NCBI GenBank assembly: GCA_947623505.1
Contig: CANQGT010000007.1
Location: 1-64,000, forward strand
DNA from: an uncultured Clostridia bacterium
Lineage (GTDB): Bacteria > Bacillota > Clostridia > Oscillospirales > Acutalibacteraceae
Direction of reading: 5' to 3'
DNA: 64,000 nt
Under the pieces are notes generated by a model. It was not told where the DNA came from. It saw only the letters and a program-made list of their open reading frames with translations, and did no database searches. Made by a program: the position numbers and the translations under genes. Of this stretch, positions 52,956-62,713 are shown piece after piece (position 1 is the stretch's first letter; every line of letters starts with the position of its first letter).

Positions 52956-53061
52956 GACAAATTAAGGATAACTCCGCGTTATCTCTTCCGCTTTTCCTCG
53001 CTTTCCTACCTTTTTGGCTCCGCCGTATAGAATGCTTATGCTTTCAAGAATGATTTAAAAA

Positions 53062-53091
53062 AATCGGCTCCCTTGTTAACGGGAGCCGATT
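53062..53091 (-). terminator. Terminator of the large dockerin gene
   Basis: AATCGGCTCCC/GGGAGCCGATT, an 11-bp stem with an 8-nt loop. The A-run to its left (T-run on the minus strand) shows it stops minus-strand transcription, about 630 bp after the dockerin gene stop. It may also act weakly for the maturase on the plus strand. Confidence 0.75.
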
Positions 53092-53126
53092 GCACTTATA
53101 CAGACCGGAGTTGTCGATATAATCTT

Positions 53127-53715
53127 TAACCGCTTTGGCTCTCCTGTGTAAGGGGAGCCGGCTGCCGCAAGGCAGACTGAGGGGTTGGTTAGTTACAATA
53201 ACGCTGTTGTAACTAGAACATCACAACCCTTCCGTTTCGCTTACGCTCAACACCTTCCCTTACACAGGGAAGGCTTGTTTTTGTAGATACGCTCTTTAAC
53301 TCCTTTGGCTCTCCTGTGCAAGGGGAGCTGGCTGCCGCAAGGCAGACTGAGGGGTTAGTTAGTTACAATAACGCTGTTGTAACAAAACATCACAACCCTT
53401 CCGTTTCGCTCTCGCTCAACACCTTCCCTTACACAGGGAAGGCTTGCTTTTTGCAGATACGCTCACTCCTTTGGCTCTCCTGTGCAAGGGGAGCTGTCTG
53501 CCGTCAGGCGGACTGAGGGGTTGGTCAGTTACAATAACGTTATTATAACAGAACACTACAACCCTTCCGTTTCGCTTACGCTCAACACCTTCCCTTACAC
53601 AGGGAAGGCGGAAAGGAGGTGGGATTGTTCGCTTGCCATCGTCTTGCACAGGGGAGGCAATAAGGATTATCGTATGCTCAACACCTTCCCTTACACAGGG
53701 AAGGCAGAAAGGAGG
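53127..53715. repeat. Interspersed inverted-repeat block 4
   Basis: Three A-B pairs plus extra B-type hairpins. In one pair the apical loop is GTTACAATAACGCTGTTGTAAC; in another it is GTTACAATAACGTTATTATAAC, which retains self-pairing through an AATAACGTTATT palindrome. The final copies (53640-53715) are B hairpins alone. The block lies between the dockerin gene stop (53722) and its terminator (53062). Confidence 0.92.
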
Positions 53716-53721
53716 GCGATT

Positions 53722-56700
53722 TTATTTTTGTTTGATTTCATCAAAGTTGTCGATTATCTCTGCGATTTTTTGCATTATGAACAACACATCTAACGGGTCT
53801 ACTTTTCCGTCGCCGCTTACATCGGCACGCGCAAACGCATCGCCCTCAAGCTTAGCGTCGTCGAATTCTGCAATATATCTCTTGACAATAAGCACGTCTA
53901 ACGGGTCTATATTTCCATCGCCGTTTACGTCGCCAAGAGTTACGGTTTTATCCGAGCCTAAAGATACAAATTCATATCCGTTTTCCTCGGCATAAGTTTG
54001 GGCATACGAATTTTCATAACCGTAAATCGTTTTAAGGGCTGTTCCGTAAAACGCGTCTTTGCCTATACTTGTTACACTGCTCGGTATCGTTACGCTTGTT
54101 AAGCTGCCCGCATCGGAAAACGCGTAATCGTCTATGCCCGTTACGGTATAACCGCCAAGCTTTTTGGGAATTTCAAGTTGCGAAGCGCTTCCGCCGTAAC
54201 GCGTAATTACGCAGGTTTTATTCTGCTCAGAAAGTATTTTGTATTCAAAATTTCCCGAAATCAAGACCTCGCTGCCAATATCATACGGATTTACCGAGCA
54301 GATAACGGGCGCGGAATTATCCGTATAGTACCAACGCACAAATCCGTCGCCGCATAAAATCGGCTTGCAATCCGACAGTCTCAAAGAAGAAGTGAAAATA
54401 TCGGAAGTAAAATTACCCTGATCGTCAATCGTGGCAATTTTTGTAATCGTCTTGCCGCTGTTTCCGTTATATTCTTCCCACGCAATCAGGAACTGATCGC
54501 TGCCGAGCTTTACAAGCTGCGGGGTACGAACGGTTATCTCGGAGCCCTCATCATAATTTGTAAGCCAAACGACTTTTGAAGAAACGGGAAGCGATTTATC
54601 GGTAATGCTTACAAATATGTTTCTCTTTCCGTAGCAGTCGGCGTTGGATTTTGTGTAATCAACGGCATTTCCCGCGATTATACAATTAGATGATGACAAT
54701 TCAAAGCCGCCGATTGACGCGCCTGTCGGATTATAGCCTGTAACATTGCTTAAATCTACAGGTAATGCGTAGTTTATATCGGTTATTTTTCCGTTTACCG
54801 CGCAAGATGTTATGCTTATCGCCCGCGGATAAGCGTCGCCGTGATCCACTCTGTAAACGTTTTTACCATCCGTCTGAATAAATTGGTTGAAAGAATGGCT
54901 TACGTAGCCCGCCTGTGCCAAATTCATAACATCGTAATACTCATCGACTATTTCCATTGTGCTTTCATTTACGACGAAGGTCATATTCGCCTGATGATTT
55001 ACACCATCTTCATCGGCAAACATTTCATGGCAGGTGTAAATATAGAGCTTACCGTCCGTTTCGGTCATTCTCAAAGAACCCGCGTCAAAAGGAATATGGG
55101 TATTCGCCCCTTTGACTGATGCCGAACCGAGCTTGCCCCAATCCTTATCGTACTTAACTATCCTCACAACCTCTTTTTCTTCACTATCGGAGGTATTGCT
55201 TTCGCCGAATACGAGGAAATTATAGTTTTCCCCGCTGTAAAATCCGCCGAAAATCGACAGTTCGGGGCTTATCTTTTTCGTGCTCAAGAGATTTCCGTCG
55301 GAAGAATACGTTTCAACGAGCACTTGATCGTTCACAAATTCAACGCGCGTAAGCGTTGAGTCGGCGTTTTCTGCCAAATAAGAATTTACAACGCTGCTCC
55401 AAACGGTGTAGTTATTATCCGAAACGTTATTTGATACCGCTCCTTTGGCGGTTACCGAATTTTCGGGCGGGTTCTTAGAGGGAAGTCCGGAGCTAACCGT
55501 CACATTATAGGTGCCTTTAAGCCCTGTTTCCGTTGTCACGATTATTGTTGCCGTACCCTCGCTCCAGCCGAATACCTCGCCATGAGCATTGACGGACGCC
55601 ACTTTCGGATTACTGCTTCTCCAAGAGTATATTTCGGAAAGAGAGCCGTCGGTGCTTGCCGTAAGCTGAACCGATTCTCCGACTTTAACGGTGTTCGGGC
55701 CTGTTACATTCAAAGACGAGGCACGATTCCAATTAAATATTTCAAGATAAAAATCCTTTCCGCTTTTTTCAATAGCAACTATTTTGTCGTTATATTTTAA
55801 GAGAGAGAAAACAGGATAGGCTGTCTTTACGCTTCCAAAGCAATCGCCGGTATCCGGATCAAATTCAGATATAGTTTCATCGTCAACATATGATACTATC
55901 GTATTTGTGCCGTCAAGATAAACCGTTCGTGAACCGACAGAGCCTTCGTTATCGAAGTTTTTGGTGTCTACCGGACGCTCAATAAATACGTTTTCGATAT
56001 CAGCGAAGCTTTCCGCCGTTGAATCTATTTTATTTGAATTCAGAACAAACATACCCGAATTAAAGGAAGTGTCCACGCAGAGATAACGGCCGGCAAGAAT
56101 GTCCATTGGCGACTGCCTGTCAAAATAATCATACTGGCTGATATAAGTTATGGGAGTATTATTAAACGATATTTTGTCGCCGCTCACGTTGCCTATATAA
56201 AGGGTGTGCATCGGATGCGGATAGCCCCAGTATACCCAATTATAATATCCGTCAATATAGAAATTTCCGTTTGTGCTGTCAAACGCGCCGAAATCGTTGA
56301 CCGAATCGGTTAATGAAACCTCGGAAAGAAGAGACATTGAGGAGGAAAACAGGTAAATCTTATTTTCACCCGATTGGGAATCATATCCGGAAAGATAGAT
56401 CCTTCCGCTTGAGTCGGCGCCTATAGCTTCGGCAAGCTGTGAAACGCGAAAAACATTTTCCACGCGCTGCTCGGCAAGATTGTAAACGGTAACAATGTAG
56501 GGATTGCTTCCCGTAAAATACTCTTCTTGCAAAATATATAGCTTATCGGCAGTAGCGTAGCTGTCAAGAAGATCAGCCCGATCGTTTGTGAAATCATAAA
56601 CAAGCTCGGACTTATTATCGCCGAGCGAATAGAACGTAAGTTCCTCTCCGTTAAGAAAATAAATCCCTCCGAGCGAAGCGCACGGGACCTGAACGCATTC

Positions 56701-56862
56701 TGTTCTATAATTTTCATAGGAAATAACATCCGTGCCGAGCTTTACGACTTCGCCTGACTGAGCGGCATAAGCCTTTTCGTTAAACAAGGCCGGCGGACCA
56801 AAAAACACCCCAAGCAAAAGCGCTAACGAAAGCACGGCGCAGATAATTCTTTTTTGTTTCAT
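53722..56862 (-). CDS. Secreted dockerin/BIG2/LRR multidomain protein
   Basis: The 1046-residue protein begins with a signal peptide (about 1-33). An N-terminal region (about 40-380) contains repeated Y/F-rich beta blades and may be a propeller; a similar stretch follows at about 480-890. A BIG2 Ig-like domain is at about 385-457 (VKVGESVQLTA...VASVNAHGEVFGWSEGTATI). One or two BspA-type leucine-rich repeats lie at about 905-965 (DDYAFSDAGSLTSVTIPSSV). A complete type I dockerin is at about 976-1046 with two calcium loops (GDVNGDGNIDPLD and ADVSGDGKVDPLD). It is a likely client of a surface cohesin. No catalytic motif was recognised. The sequence around the start has no unusual features. Confidence 0.92.
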   Translation of the reverse strand: MKQKRIICAVLSLALLLGVFFGPPALFNEKAYAAQSGEVVKLGTDVISYENYRTECVQVPCASLGGIYFLNGEELTFYSLGDNKSELVYDFTNDRADLLDSYATADKLYILQEEYFTGSNPYIVTVYNLAEQRVENVFRVSQLAEAIGADSSGRIYLSGYDSQSGENKIYLFSSSMSLLSEVSLTDSVNDFGAFDSTNGNFYIDGYYNWVYWGYPHPMHTLYIGNVSGDKISFNNTPITYISQYDYFDRQSPMDILAGRYLCVDTSFNSGMFVLNSNKIDSTAESFADIENVFIERPVDTKNFDNEGSVGSRTVYLDGTNTIVSYVDDETISEFDPDTGDCFGSVKTAYPVFSLLKYNDKIVAIEKSGKDFYLEIFNWNRASSLNVTGPNTVKVGESVQLTASTDGSLSEIYSWRSSNPKVASVNAHGEVFGWSEGTATIIVTTETGLKGTYNVTVSSGLPSKNPPENSVTAKGAVSNNVSDNNYTVWSSVVNSYLAENADSTLTRVEFVNDQVLVETYSSDGNLLSTKKISPELSIFGGFYSGENYNFLVFGESNTSDSEEKEVVRIVKYDKDWGKLGSASVKGANTHIPFDAGSLRMTETDGKLYIYTCHEMFADEDGVNHQANMTFVVNESTMEIVDEYYDVMNLAQAGYVSHSFNQFIQTDGKNVYRVDHGDAYPRAISITSCAVNGKITDINYALPVDLSNVTGYNPTGASIGGFELSSSNCIIAGNAVDYTKSNADCYGKRNIFVSITDKSLPVSSKVVWLTNYDEGSEITVRTPQLVKLGSDQFLIAWEEYNGNSGKTITKIATIDDQGNFTSDIFTSSLRLSDCKPILCGDGFVRWYYTDNSAPVICSVNPYDIGSEVLISGNFEYKILSEQNKTCVITRYGGSASQLEIPKKLGGYTVTGIDDYAFSDAGSLTSVTIPSSVTSIGKDAFYGTALKTIYGYENSYAQTYAEENGYEFVSLGSDKTVTLGDVNGDGNIDPLDVLIVKRYIAEFDDAKLEGDAFARADVSGDGKVDPLDVLFIMQKIAEIIDNFDEIKQK

Positions 56863-56973
56863 ATCGCTTACCTCTCTTTCTTTATTTCTATGTAAATTCT
56901 ATCACTAAAATAAATAATATTCAATAATTAAGCACACAAAAAATATAAATTAATTCTTCCGTTTTCCGTCCGC

Positions 56974-57019
56974 TTGACAATATTCTACAAGTGGATTATA
57001 ATATTTATATTCCACTTGT
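56974..57019 (+). promoter_or_regulatory. Promoter and probable PadR operator
   Basis: TTGACA (56974-56979), 17-bp spacer, TATAAT (56997-57002). A perfect 9-bp inverted repeat ACAAGTGGA (56987-56995) and TCCACTTGT (57011-57019) brackets the -10 box. This is the expected place for autorepression by the PadR protein encoded next. Confidence 0.78.
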
Positions 57020-57054
57020 TGAATATAAATATTGCAATTCGGGAGGAATTAGGT

Positions 57055-57606
57055 ATGCTTAAGCACGGAATACTTGGGCTTTTAAATTACGGCGATATGA
57101 GCGGTTATGAAATACGCGAGGTTTTCAAGGATTCGTTAAACTATTTTTGGACCGCTCAAACAAGCCAGATCTACCGTGAGCTTTCCGTTTTGGAAAAAAA
57201 CGGCTGGATAAAAAAGCAAACCGTTGAGCAATGCGGAAAGCCAAACAAAAATATCTGCTCAATTACAGACGAGGGGCGCGAAGAATTGCTTCGCTGGCTT
57301 TCGGCGCCCGATACCGATACGGATATGCGCTCCGCCATTTTAATGAAAACATTTTTTATGGGTGAACTGCCTATTGAAAACAGCCTCGCCTTTTTTAAAG
57401 AGCTTGGCGAAGGATACGACCGCGCTTTGAAAAACCTGAAAAACGCGAGCTCCTCAATCGATTTGTACCGTGAAATTACATCCGATAAAAAGAGCGCGCT
57501 GTTTTGGCAGATGACCTTGGATTTCGGAGAACGCTATATGAAAATGTTTATTGATTGGACAGAAAATTGCGTACATCTTTTGGAAAATTCGGAGGATCGG
57601 CAATGA
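57055..57606 (+). CDS. PadR family transcriptional regulator
   Basis: The start at 57055 follows GGGAGGA. The 183-residue repressor has the PadR winged helix (about 1-85; LGLLNYGDMSGYEI, SQIYRELSVLEKNGWI) and a C-terminal helical dimerisation region of the Vir family type. Its stop overlaps the next ATG by 4 bp (ATGA), so it should regulate itself and the fusion protein from the promoter and operator just upstream. Confidence 0.94.
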   Translation: MLKHGILGLLNYGDMSGYEIREVFKDSLNYFWTAQTSQIYRELSVLEKNGWIKKQTVEQCGKPNKNICSITDEGREELLRWLSAPDTDTDMRSAILMKTFFMGELPIENSLAFFKELGEGYDRALKNLKNASSSIDLYREITSDKKSALFWQMTLDFGERYMKMFIDWTENCVHLLENSEDRQ

Positions 57607-59216
57607 ATATTCTTGTGTTAAACGGAAGCCCAAAGGGCGAACGAAGCAACTCGCTTCGTCTTACAAACGCCTTTTTGGACGGAATACGGCAAAAGCAAAA
57701 CGAATTTCCTTCCGAAATTGAAAAGCTCAATATTGCGCAGATGGAGATAAATCCCTGCCACGGATGCTTTTCCTGCTGGAAAAGCACTCCGGGAAAGTGC
57801 TGTGTTTACGACGATATGGAAACCGTTCTTGAAAAAATATTGAAAGCGGACTTGATAATTTGGAGCTTTCCGTTATATTACTTCGGCTTGCCGGGAAAGC
57901 TGAAAACGGTTATGGACAGACAGCTTCCTTTGACTCTGCCGTTTATGGAAAGCGGAGCGCAGGGCGGCTCTCACCCGTCAAGATACGATATGAGCGAAAA
58001 GAAAACCGTTTTGATTTCAACCTGCGGTTTTTACACGGCAAAATCAAATTACGACAGCCTAACGGCGCAGTTTGACAGGATATGCGGCAAAGGAAATTAT
58101 ACGGCTTTGTTCTGCGGCGAAGGCGAGCTTTTTTCGGTTGACGAATTATCCGACCGTACCGAAGAATATCTTGAAACCGTCCGCCGTGCGGGCGCTGAAT
58201 ATGTGTCAGGCGGAATAAAAGAAGAAACATTCGCAAAGCTTAATGAGCCGCTATTTGAAAGAGAGGTTTTCGAGCGTATGGCGGACGCGAGCTGGGGCAT
58301 TACTCAAGACGGAGAAAAAGAAGATTATTCTTTGACTTTTACAAAGCAGATGGCGGCACTTTACAATCCCGCGTCGTACGGAAAAGCGGATATTGTTTTT
58401 GATATGGATTATACGGATATAGGAAAGCGTTACCGCGTTATACTCGGAAAAAGCGAAAGCCGCGTAACGGAGCCGCTCGAAGGTAAACCGGCAACGGTGA
58501 TACATACGCCTTTCAGCGTGTGGAAATCCATCGCGGCGGGAGAGATCGACGGCGCGGACGCTTTGATGAAGCACCTGTATTCCGTTGAGGGCGATTTTGA
58601 TATATTGCTGAGATGGAGCGACTATTTCGGGCACAATCAGGATACTGCCGAGGCGGAAAAGAAAATCAAATCAAAAGAAAAAACGGATATGCGGTGCCTT
58701 TTAACGCCGTGGTGCGTTTTTTGGATAGCCGCAAGCATCAATAACTTTTGGGGCGGCATTATCAGCGTTTTCGTATGCTGTTTACTTCCCGTTATATTTT
58801 ATAGGAATAAAAAAACCGTTTATGATGTGATTTCCACCGCGTTGATCGGAACTTTTTCCGTAATGCTTATTATAAATTTACCGGCGGTTGCCGCAATAAC
58901 GCTGTCTTATTTGGCGTTCGGCATAATGTGGAGCGTATCAGCCTGCTTTAAAATTCCGCTTACCGCCGAATATTCAATGAATGATTACGGCGGCGAAAAC
59001 GCGTTGTCAAATTCCATATTTATAAAGACGAACCGTATTCTTACCGCCGCATGGGGCGTTCTCTATTTGCTTATACCCATTTGGACTTATTTCATTATGC
59101 TCAACCCCGCCGCAAACTATATCGGAATTATCAATTCGGTGATTCCCGCAATAATGGGCGTCTTCACCTATTGGTTTCAAAGATGGTATCCGCGCAAAAT
59201 CGCTAAAGGAGCGTAA
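57603..59216 (+). CDS. Fusion protein: FMN-dependent NAD(P)H oxidoreductase, SCP2-like domain and membrane domain
   Basis: The start at 57603 gives 537 residues. Residues about 1-205 are a flavodoxin-like NADPH-dependent FMN reductase (MNILVLNGSPKGERSNS; CHGCFSCWKSTPG; SFPLYYFGLPG). Residues about 235-350 look like an SCP2 sterol-carrier domain. Residues about 365-530 contain four or five membrane segments. The first part suggests reduction of a quinone or an aromatic compound, the second a lipid-like ligand, the third membrane localisation. The substrate is unknown. It is co-transcribed with a PadR regulator, a family that often senses phenolics or drugs. Confidence 0.88.
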   Translation: MNILVLNGSPKGERSNSLRLTNAFLDGIRQKQNEFPSEIEKLNIAQMEINPCHGCFSCWKSTPGKCCVYDDMETVLEKILKADLIIWSFPLYYFGLPGKLKTVMDRQLPLTLPFMESGAQGGSHPSRYDMSEKKTVLISTCGFYTAKSNYDSLTAQFDRICGKGNYTALFCGEGELFSVDELSDRTEEYLETVRRAGAEYVSGGIKEETFAKLNEPLFEREVFERMADASWGITQDGEKEDYSLTFTKQMAALYNPASYGKADIVFDMDYTDIGKRYRVILGKSESRVTEPLEGKPATVIHTPFSVWKSIAAGEIDGADALMKHLYSVEGDFDILLRWSDYFGHNQDTAEAEKKIKSKEKTDMRCLLTPWCVFWIAASINNFWGGIISVFVCCLLPVIFYRNKKTVYDVISTALIGTFSVMLIINLPAVAAITLSYLAFGIMWSVSACFKIPLTAEYSMNDYGGENALSNSIFIKTNRILTAAWGVLYLLIPIWTYFIMLNPAANYIGIINSVIPAIMGVFTYWFQRWYPRKIAKGA

Positions 59217-59300
59217 AGCAAAAGCGGCGGGCATAATTCGGTTTGAATTTCAAAGCCGTAAGACACGCCATTCGGTCTTACGCACGCAAAGAAAGTATTA

Positions 59301-59333
59301 AAAAATCCCACGGCTTGCCGCCATGGGATTTTT
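59301..59333. terminator. Bidirectional terminator between the fusion gene and ftsH
   Basis: AAAAATCCCA/TGGGATTTTT stem with a GC-rich loop, flanked by A- and T-runs, between two convergent genes. Confidence 0.9.
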
Positions 59334-59378
59334 CCGATTTATATCAAATTCTTTGTTTGCCGAGATCAGAAAATTCGG

Positions 59379-61400
59379 TTATTCGGTCGCTTCGCCCGTT
59401 TCATCGCTCTGCGGCGCGGTTTCGTCATTCCGTTCCTCGGTTTCCGCCGCGGAAATTTCCGTTTCGGCTTCGCCGCTCGTTTTCGGTTCCTGCGCCGTGT
59501 CGGATTCTTCGGCCTGAGGCTCGACCGCCGGAGGGAGCTTTCCATCCTTCATAAGCGACTCAAACTCCGTTCCCGTGATTTTTTCTTTTTCAAGCAAAGT
59601 CTCCGCGATAAGAACGAGCTTGTCGTTGTGCTCGGTCAGAATCCGCTTCGTTTTTTCGTATGCTTCACGCATCATTCTTTCGATTTCACGGTCGATTTTT
59701 GCGGAAGTTTCTTCACTGTAATTATTAACGTGACCGAAATCTCTTCCGAGAAAGACTTCATCGTTTTCATCGCTGTAAACAACGGGGCCGATACTGTCGC
59801 TCATACCGTATTTTGCTACCATATCGCGGCAAATCTGCGTTGCTCTCTGCAAATCGTTTGAGGCTCCCGTGGAAATATCGTTGAGCGAAATGGCTTCGGC
59901 AACTCTTCCGCCGAGCATTGAAACAAGAAGATCAAGCATTTCGCTTCTTGAATCGAAATTTTCCTCTTCCTGGCGGTACATTGTGTAGCCGCCCGCGCCG
60001 AGGCCACGCGGAATTATCGAGATTTCCTGAACGGGATCGTGATTTTCAAGATAATATGCGGCAACGGCATGCCCCGCCTCGTGATACGCGGTGAGCTTTT
60101 TCGCCTTGTCGGTGTATTTATGAGATTTCTTTTCCGTGCCGAGCATAACCTTTGTGGAAGCGTCCTGTATATCTTCATAGGTAATGGCGTGCCTGCGCCG
60201 TCTCGCCGCAAGCAGGGCGGCCTCGTTCATAAGATTTTCAAGATCCGCGCCGGTAAAGCCGGTGGTATTTTGAGCAACGTCTTTAAGATTTACGTCAGGA
60301 GCAAGAGGCTTGTTTCTTGAATGGACTTTGAGAATATCCTCCCTGCCCTGCGCGTCCGGCCTGTTTACGGTTATCTGGCGATCAAATCTGCCCGGGCGCA
60401 AAAGAGCGGGATCAAGAACGTCCGGCCTGTTCGTTGCGGCCATTATTATAACGCCGCTGTTTGTGCCGAAACCGTCCATCTCAACAAGAAGCTGGTTAAG
60501 GGTCTGCTCTCTTTCGTCGTTGCCGTTGCCCATACCGGTGCCTCTGTGCCTTCCCACGGCGTCTATCTCGTCGATAAAAACTATTGCCGGGGCTTTCTTT
60601 ATCGCCTGCGAAAACAAATCTCTTACGCGGCTCGCGCCCACACCGACGTACATTTCAACAAAATCGGAGCCTGAAATTGAAAGGAAAGGAACGTCCGCCT
60701 CGCCCGCCACCGCTTTGGCAAGCAGAGTTTTACCTGTTCCCGGAGGGCCGACGAGCAAAACGCCCTTGGGTATCCTCGCGCCGAGTTCGGTGAACTTTTT
60801 CGGATCCCTCAAAAACTCGACTATTTCAACAAGCTCTTCCTTTTCCTCGTCACAGCCCGCTACATCTTCAAAGGTCTTTTTGTCGCCGCCTTCATTGCCC
60901 GAACGCGCCTTTACCCTTCCGAAGCTGAGCGAGCGGTTCGTTTCGCTGTTCATCGAATTGGTCATTCTTCTTACCATCATCCAACCGCCGACCGAAAGAA
61001 GAATAACTATCAGCAGCGACGGCAAAAGACTGATAAGCCAGCTTCTTGTGTTGCTCGCCTTGTAATTATATTTAATCATATTGTCAGGGTTTGCCTCGTT
61101 ATAAGCGTTTATGCTTTCCCTTATATCTTCGATAAAATACGAAACGCTCTTAACGGAATATTTCTGAACCTTATCGGGCTCCTTAAAAGTTTTGTATTCC
61201 ATAGCGCCCGTTGAAAGATCAATATCAAAATATGAAACCTGATTTGTTTTGAAAAGGTTTACAACGTCGCTGTAAATAAGCTCCTCCTGCTGCTTATTCT
61301 GGCCCATATTGTTTACATACATAACGGCACAGAACGCAAGCATCAGGAACGCAAGCGCGCATACTATGAAAGAAGTTTTGTTTTTGCTGAATTTGTTCAT
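59379..61400 (-). CDS. ftsH: ATP-dependent zinc metalloprotease FtsH
   Basis: The 673-residue membrane protease has two N-terminal membrane segments (about 9-28 and 118-138). The AAA+ domain has Walker [14 protein letters not shown], Walker [12 protein letters not shown] and the SRH region [18 protein letters not shown]. The M41 site is HEAGH. The C-terminal acidic tail (about 615-673) is rich in Glu, Thr and Ala. It overlaps tilS by 1 bp. Confidence 0.97.
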   Translation of the reverse strand: MNKFSKNKTSFIVCALAFLMLAFCAVMYVNNMGQNKQQEELIYSDVVNLFKTNQVSYFDIDLSTGAMEYKTFKEPDKVQKYSVKSVSYFIEDIRESINAYNEANPDNMIKYNYKASNTRSWLISLLPSLLIVILLSVGGWMMVRRMTNSMNSETNRSLSFGRVKARSGNEGGDKKTFEDVAGCDEEKEELVEIVEFLRDPKKFTELGARIPKGVLLVGPPGTGKTLLAKAVAGEADVPFLSISGSDFVEMYVGVGASRVRDLFSQAIKKAPAIVFIDEIDAVGRHRGTGMGNGNDEREQTLNQLLVEMDGFGTNSGVIIMAATNRPDVLDPALLRPGRFDRQITVNRPDAQGREDILKVHSRNKPLAPDVNLKDVAQNTTGFTGADLENLMNEAALLAARRRRHAITYEDIQDASTKVMLGTEKKSHKYTDKAKKLTAYHEAGHAVAAYYLENHDPVQEISIIPRGLGAGGYTMYRQEEENFDSRSEMLDLLVSMLGGRVAEAISLNDISTGASNDLQRATQICRDMVAKYGMSDSIGPVVYSDENDEVFLGRDFGHVNNYSEETSAKIDREIERMMREAYEKTKRILTEHNDKLVLIAETLLEKEKITGTEFESLMKDGKLPPAVEPQAEESDTAQEPKTSGEAETEISAAETEERNDETAPQSDETGEATE

Positions 61401-62713
61401 TAAATACTGTCCTCCGTCAAAACATTTACAACCAAAAAGCTCCGCGTGCTTTTTTCGGCCTTAACGCGCTCGTCAACGCATATGCCGTAAATGCCTATAA
61501 CACCGCCGCCGTCAACAATAACGGGAATATCCCCTCTGCTTTCCGCGGGTATTTTTAATTCGTTAAATAATTTCTTCAGCGTTTTGGCGCAGCCTCTGCC
61601 CGCAGGAGAGATTCTGTCTCCCGCGCGCCTGCTCCTAACGCAGATACTGCCAATTATTTTATCACAGTCGCAGTAAAAATCAAATCTTTTATCCGATAAT
61701 TCACATTTATTTAAAAAATAGGAACGTGAATAAACGTTTTGCTTAAAATTAAACTTTTTGTCTGTATTTTTTTCACTTTCGGCAAGCCTTGCGAAACGAA
61801 GTGTTTTGCCGTCCGAAACGGCGAATAAATTGCCGCTTAACTGCGTTTTACCACGGGAAACAAGCAATTTTCTTACTTTTTCAAGGTGAAAGCCGTTCAG
61901 CGAAACGCCGTTTCCCGAAAAATAATTCATCAACACACGGTTCAGAACCGCATCGTGATAGGATTTCAGTTTTTCAACGGAAAGTCCTGCGCCTTGAACG
62001 GCTTCTTTTTCGGCCGCGCGCGCCTGCTCTTCAATAAATTCGCAGTCCTCAGCTGCGGTTTCGATAAACCTTGCGATGGCGGTTTCGGCGCTTTCGTTTA
62101 TTTGTTTCAGTACGGGAAAAACGTGATTTCTGATAAGATTTCTGCTGTAATCATCGGTCAAATTCGTGGAATCCACGCGATAAGGTATTCCCCTGCCGTC
62201 AAGATAATTTCTTATCTCTTCACCCGTAACGCAAAGAAGCGGCCTTACGATTTTTCCCCTTTTCGCGGGTATTCCGCAGGCGCCTTTCAGCCCCGTTCCG
62301 CGCGCAAGGCGGAAAATAAGAGTTTCGGCATTATCCGTAAGATTATGCGCGGTTGCTATCTTATCGCATTCAACGGAATCGAAAAATTCATAACGCCGCT
62401 TTCTCGAATATTCCTCAACGCCGAGTCCCGACGCTTTCGCCTCGTTTTCCGCGTCTATGTGCAGCGTAAAGCACTCAACTCCGTGTTCGGCGCAAAGATT
62501 TTCCACAAAGCGGCAGTCGGAGAGGCTTTCCTCTCCCCTTATTCCGTGTTCGATATGAGCCGCTTTCAGCTTCAGCATATATTTATCTCTGATACCGAGC
62601 AGAAAATGAAACAGAAAAACCGAATCCGCTCCGCCCGAAACGGCGGCAAGCACTATATCCCCTTTTTCAAAAAGACGGTTTTTTTCGATAAAATCAATTA
62701 TTTTGCTGTTCAT
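61400..62713 (-). CDS. tilS: tRNA(Ile)-lysidine synthase
   Basis: The start at 62713 gives 437 residues. The PP-loop [12 protein letters not shown] is near residue 25, and [28 protein letters not shown] and the TilS-C segment [14 protein letters not shown] follow. It modifies C34 of tRNA-Ile(CAU) so it reads AUA. It overlaps the dnaB 3' end by 20 bp. The hpt gene that usually lies between tilS and ftsH is absent. Confidence 0.95.
   Translation of the reverse strand: MNSKIIDFIEKNRLFEKGDIVLAAVSGGADSVFLFHFLLGIRDKYMLKLKAAHIEHGIRGEESLSDCRFVENLCAEHGVECFTLHIDAENEAKASGLGVEEYSRKRRYEFFDSVECDKIATAHNLTDNAETLIFRLARGTGLKGACGIPAKRGKIVRPLLCVTGEEIRNYLDGRGIPYRVDSTNLTDDYSRNLIRNHVFPVLKQINESAETAIARFIETAAEDCEFIEEQARAAEKEAVQGAGLSVEKLKSYHDAVLNRVLMNYFSGNGVSLNGFHLEKVRKLLVSRGKTQLSGNLFAVSDGKTLRFARLAESEKNTDKKFNFKQNVYSRSYFLNKCELSDKRFDFYCDCDKIIGSICVRSRRAGDRISPAGRGCAKTLKKLFNELKIPAESRGDIPVIVDGGGVIGIYGICVDERVKAEKSTRSFLVVNVLTEDSI

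Noticed and set aside
53482-53793. Small frames inside repeat block 4
   Set aside because: They translate the repeat (SVSLTLNTFPYTGKA-type peptides) and have no ribosome site.
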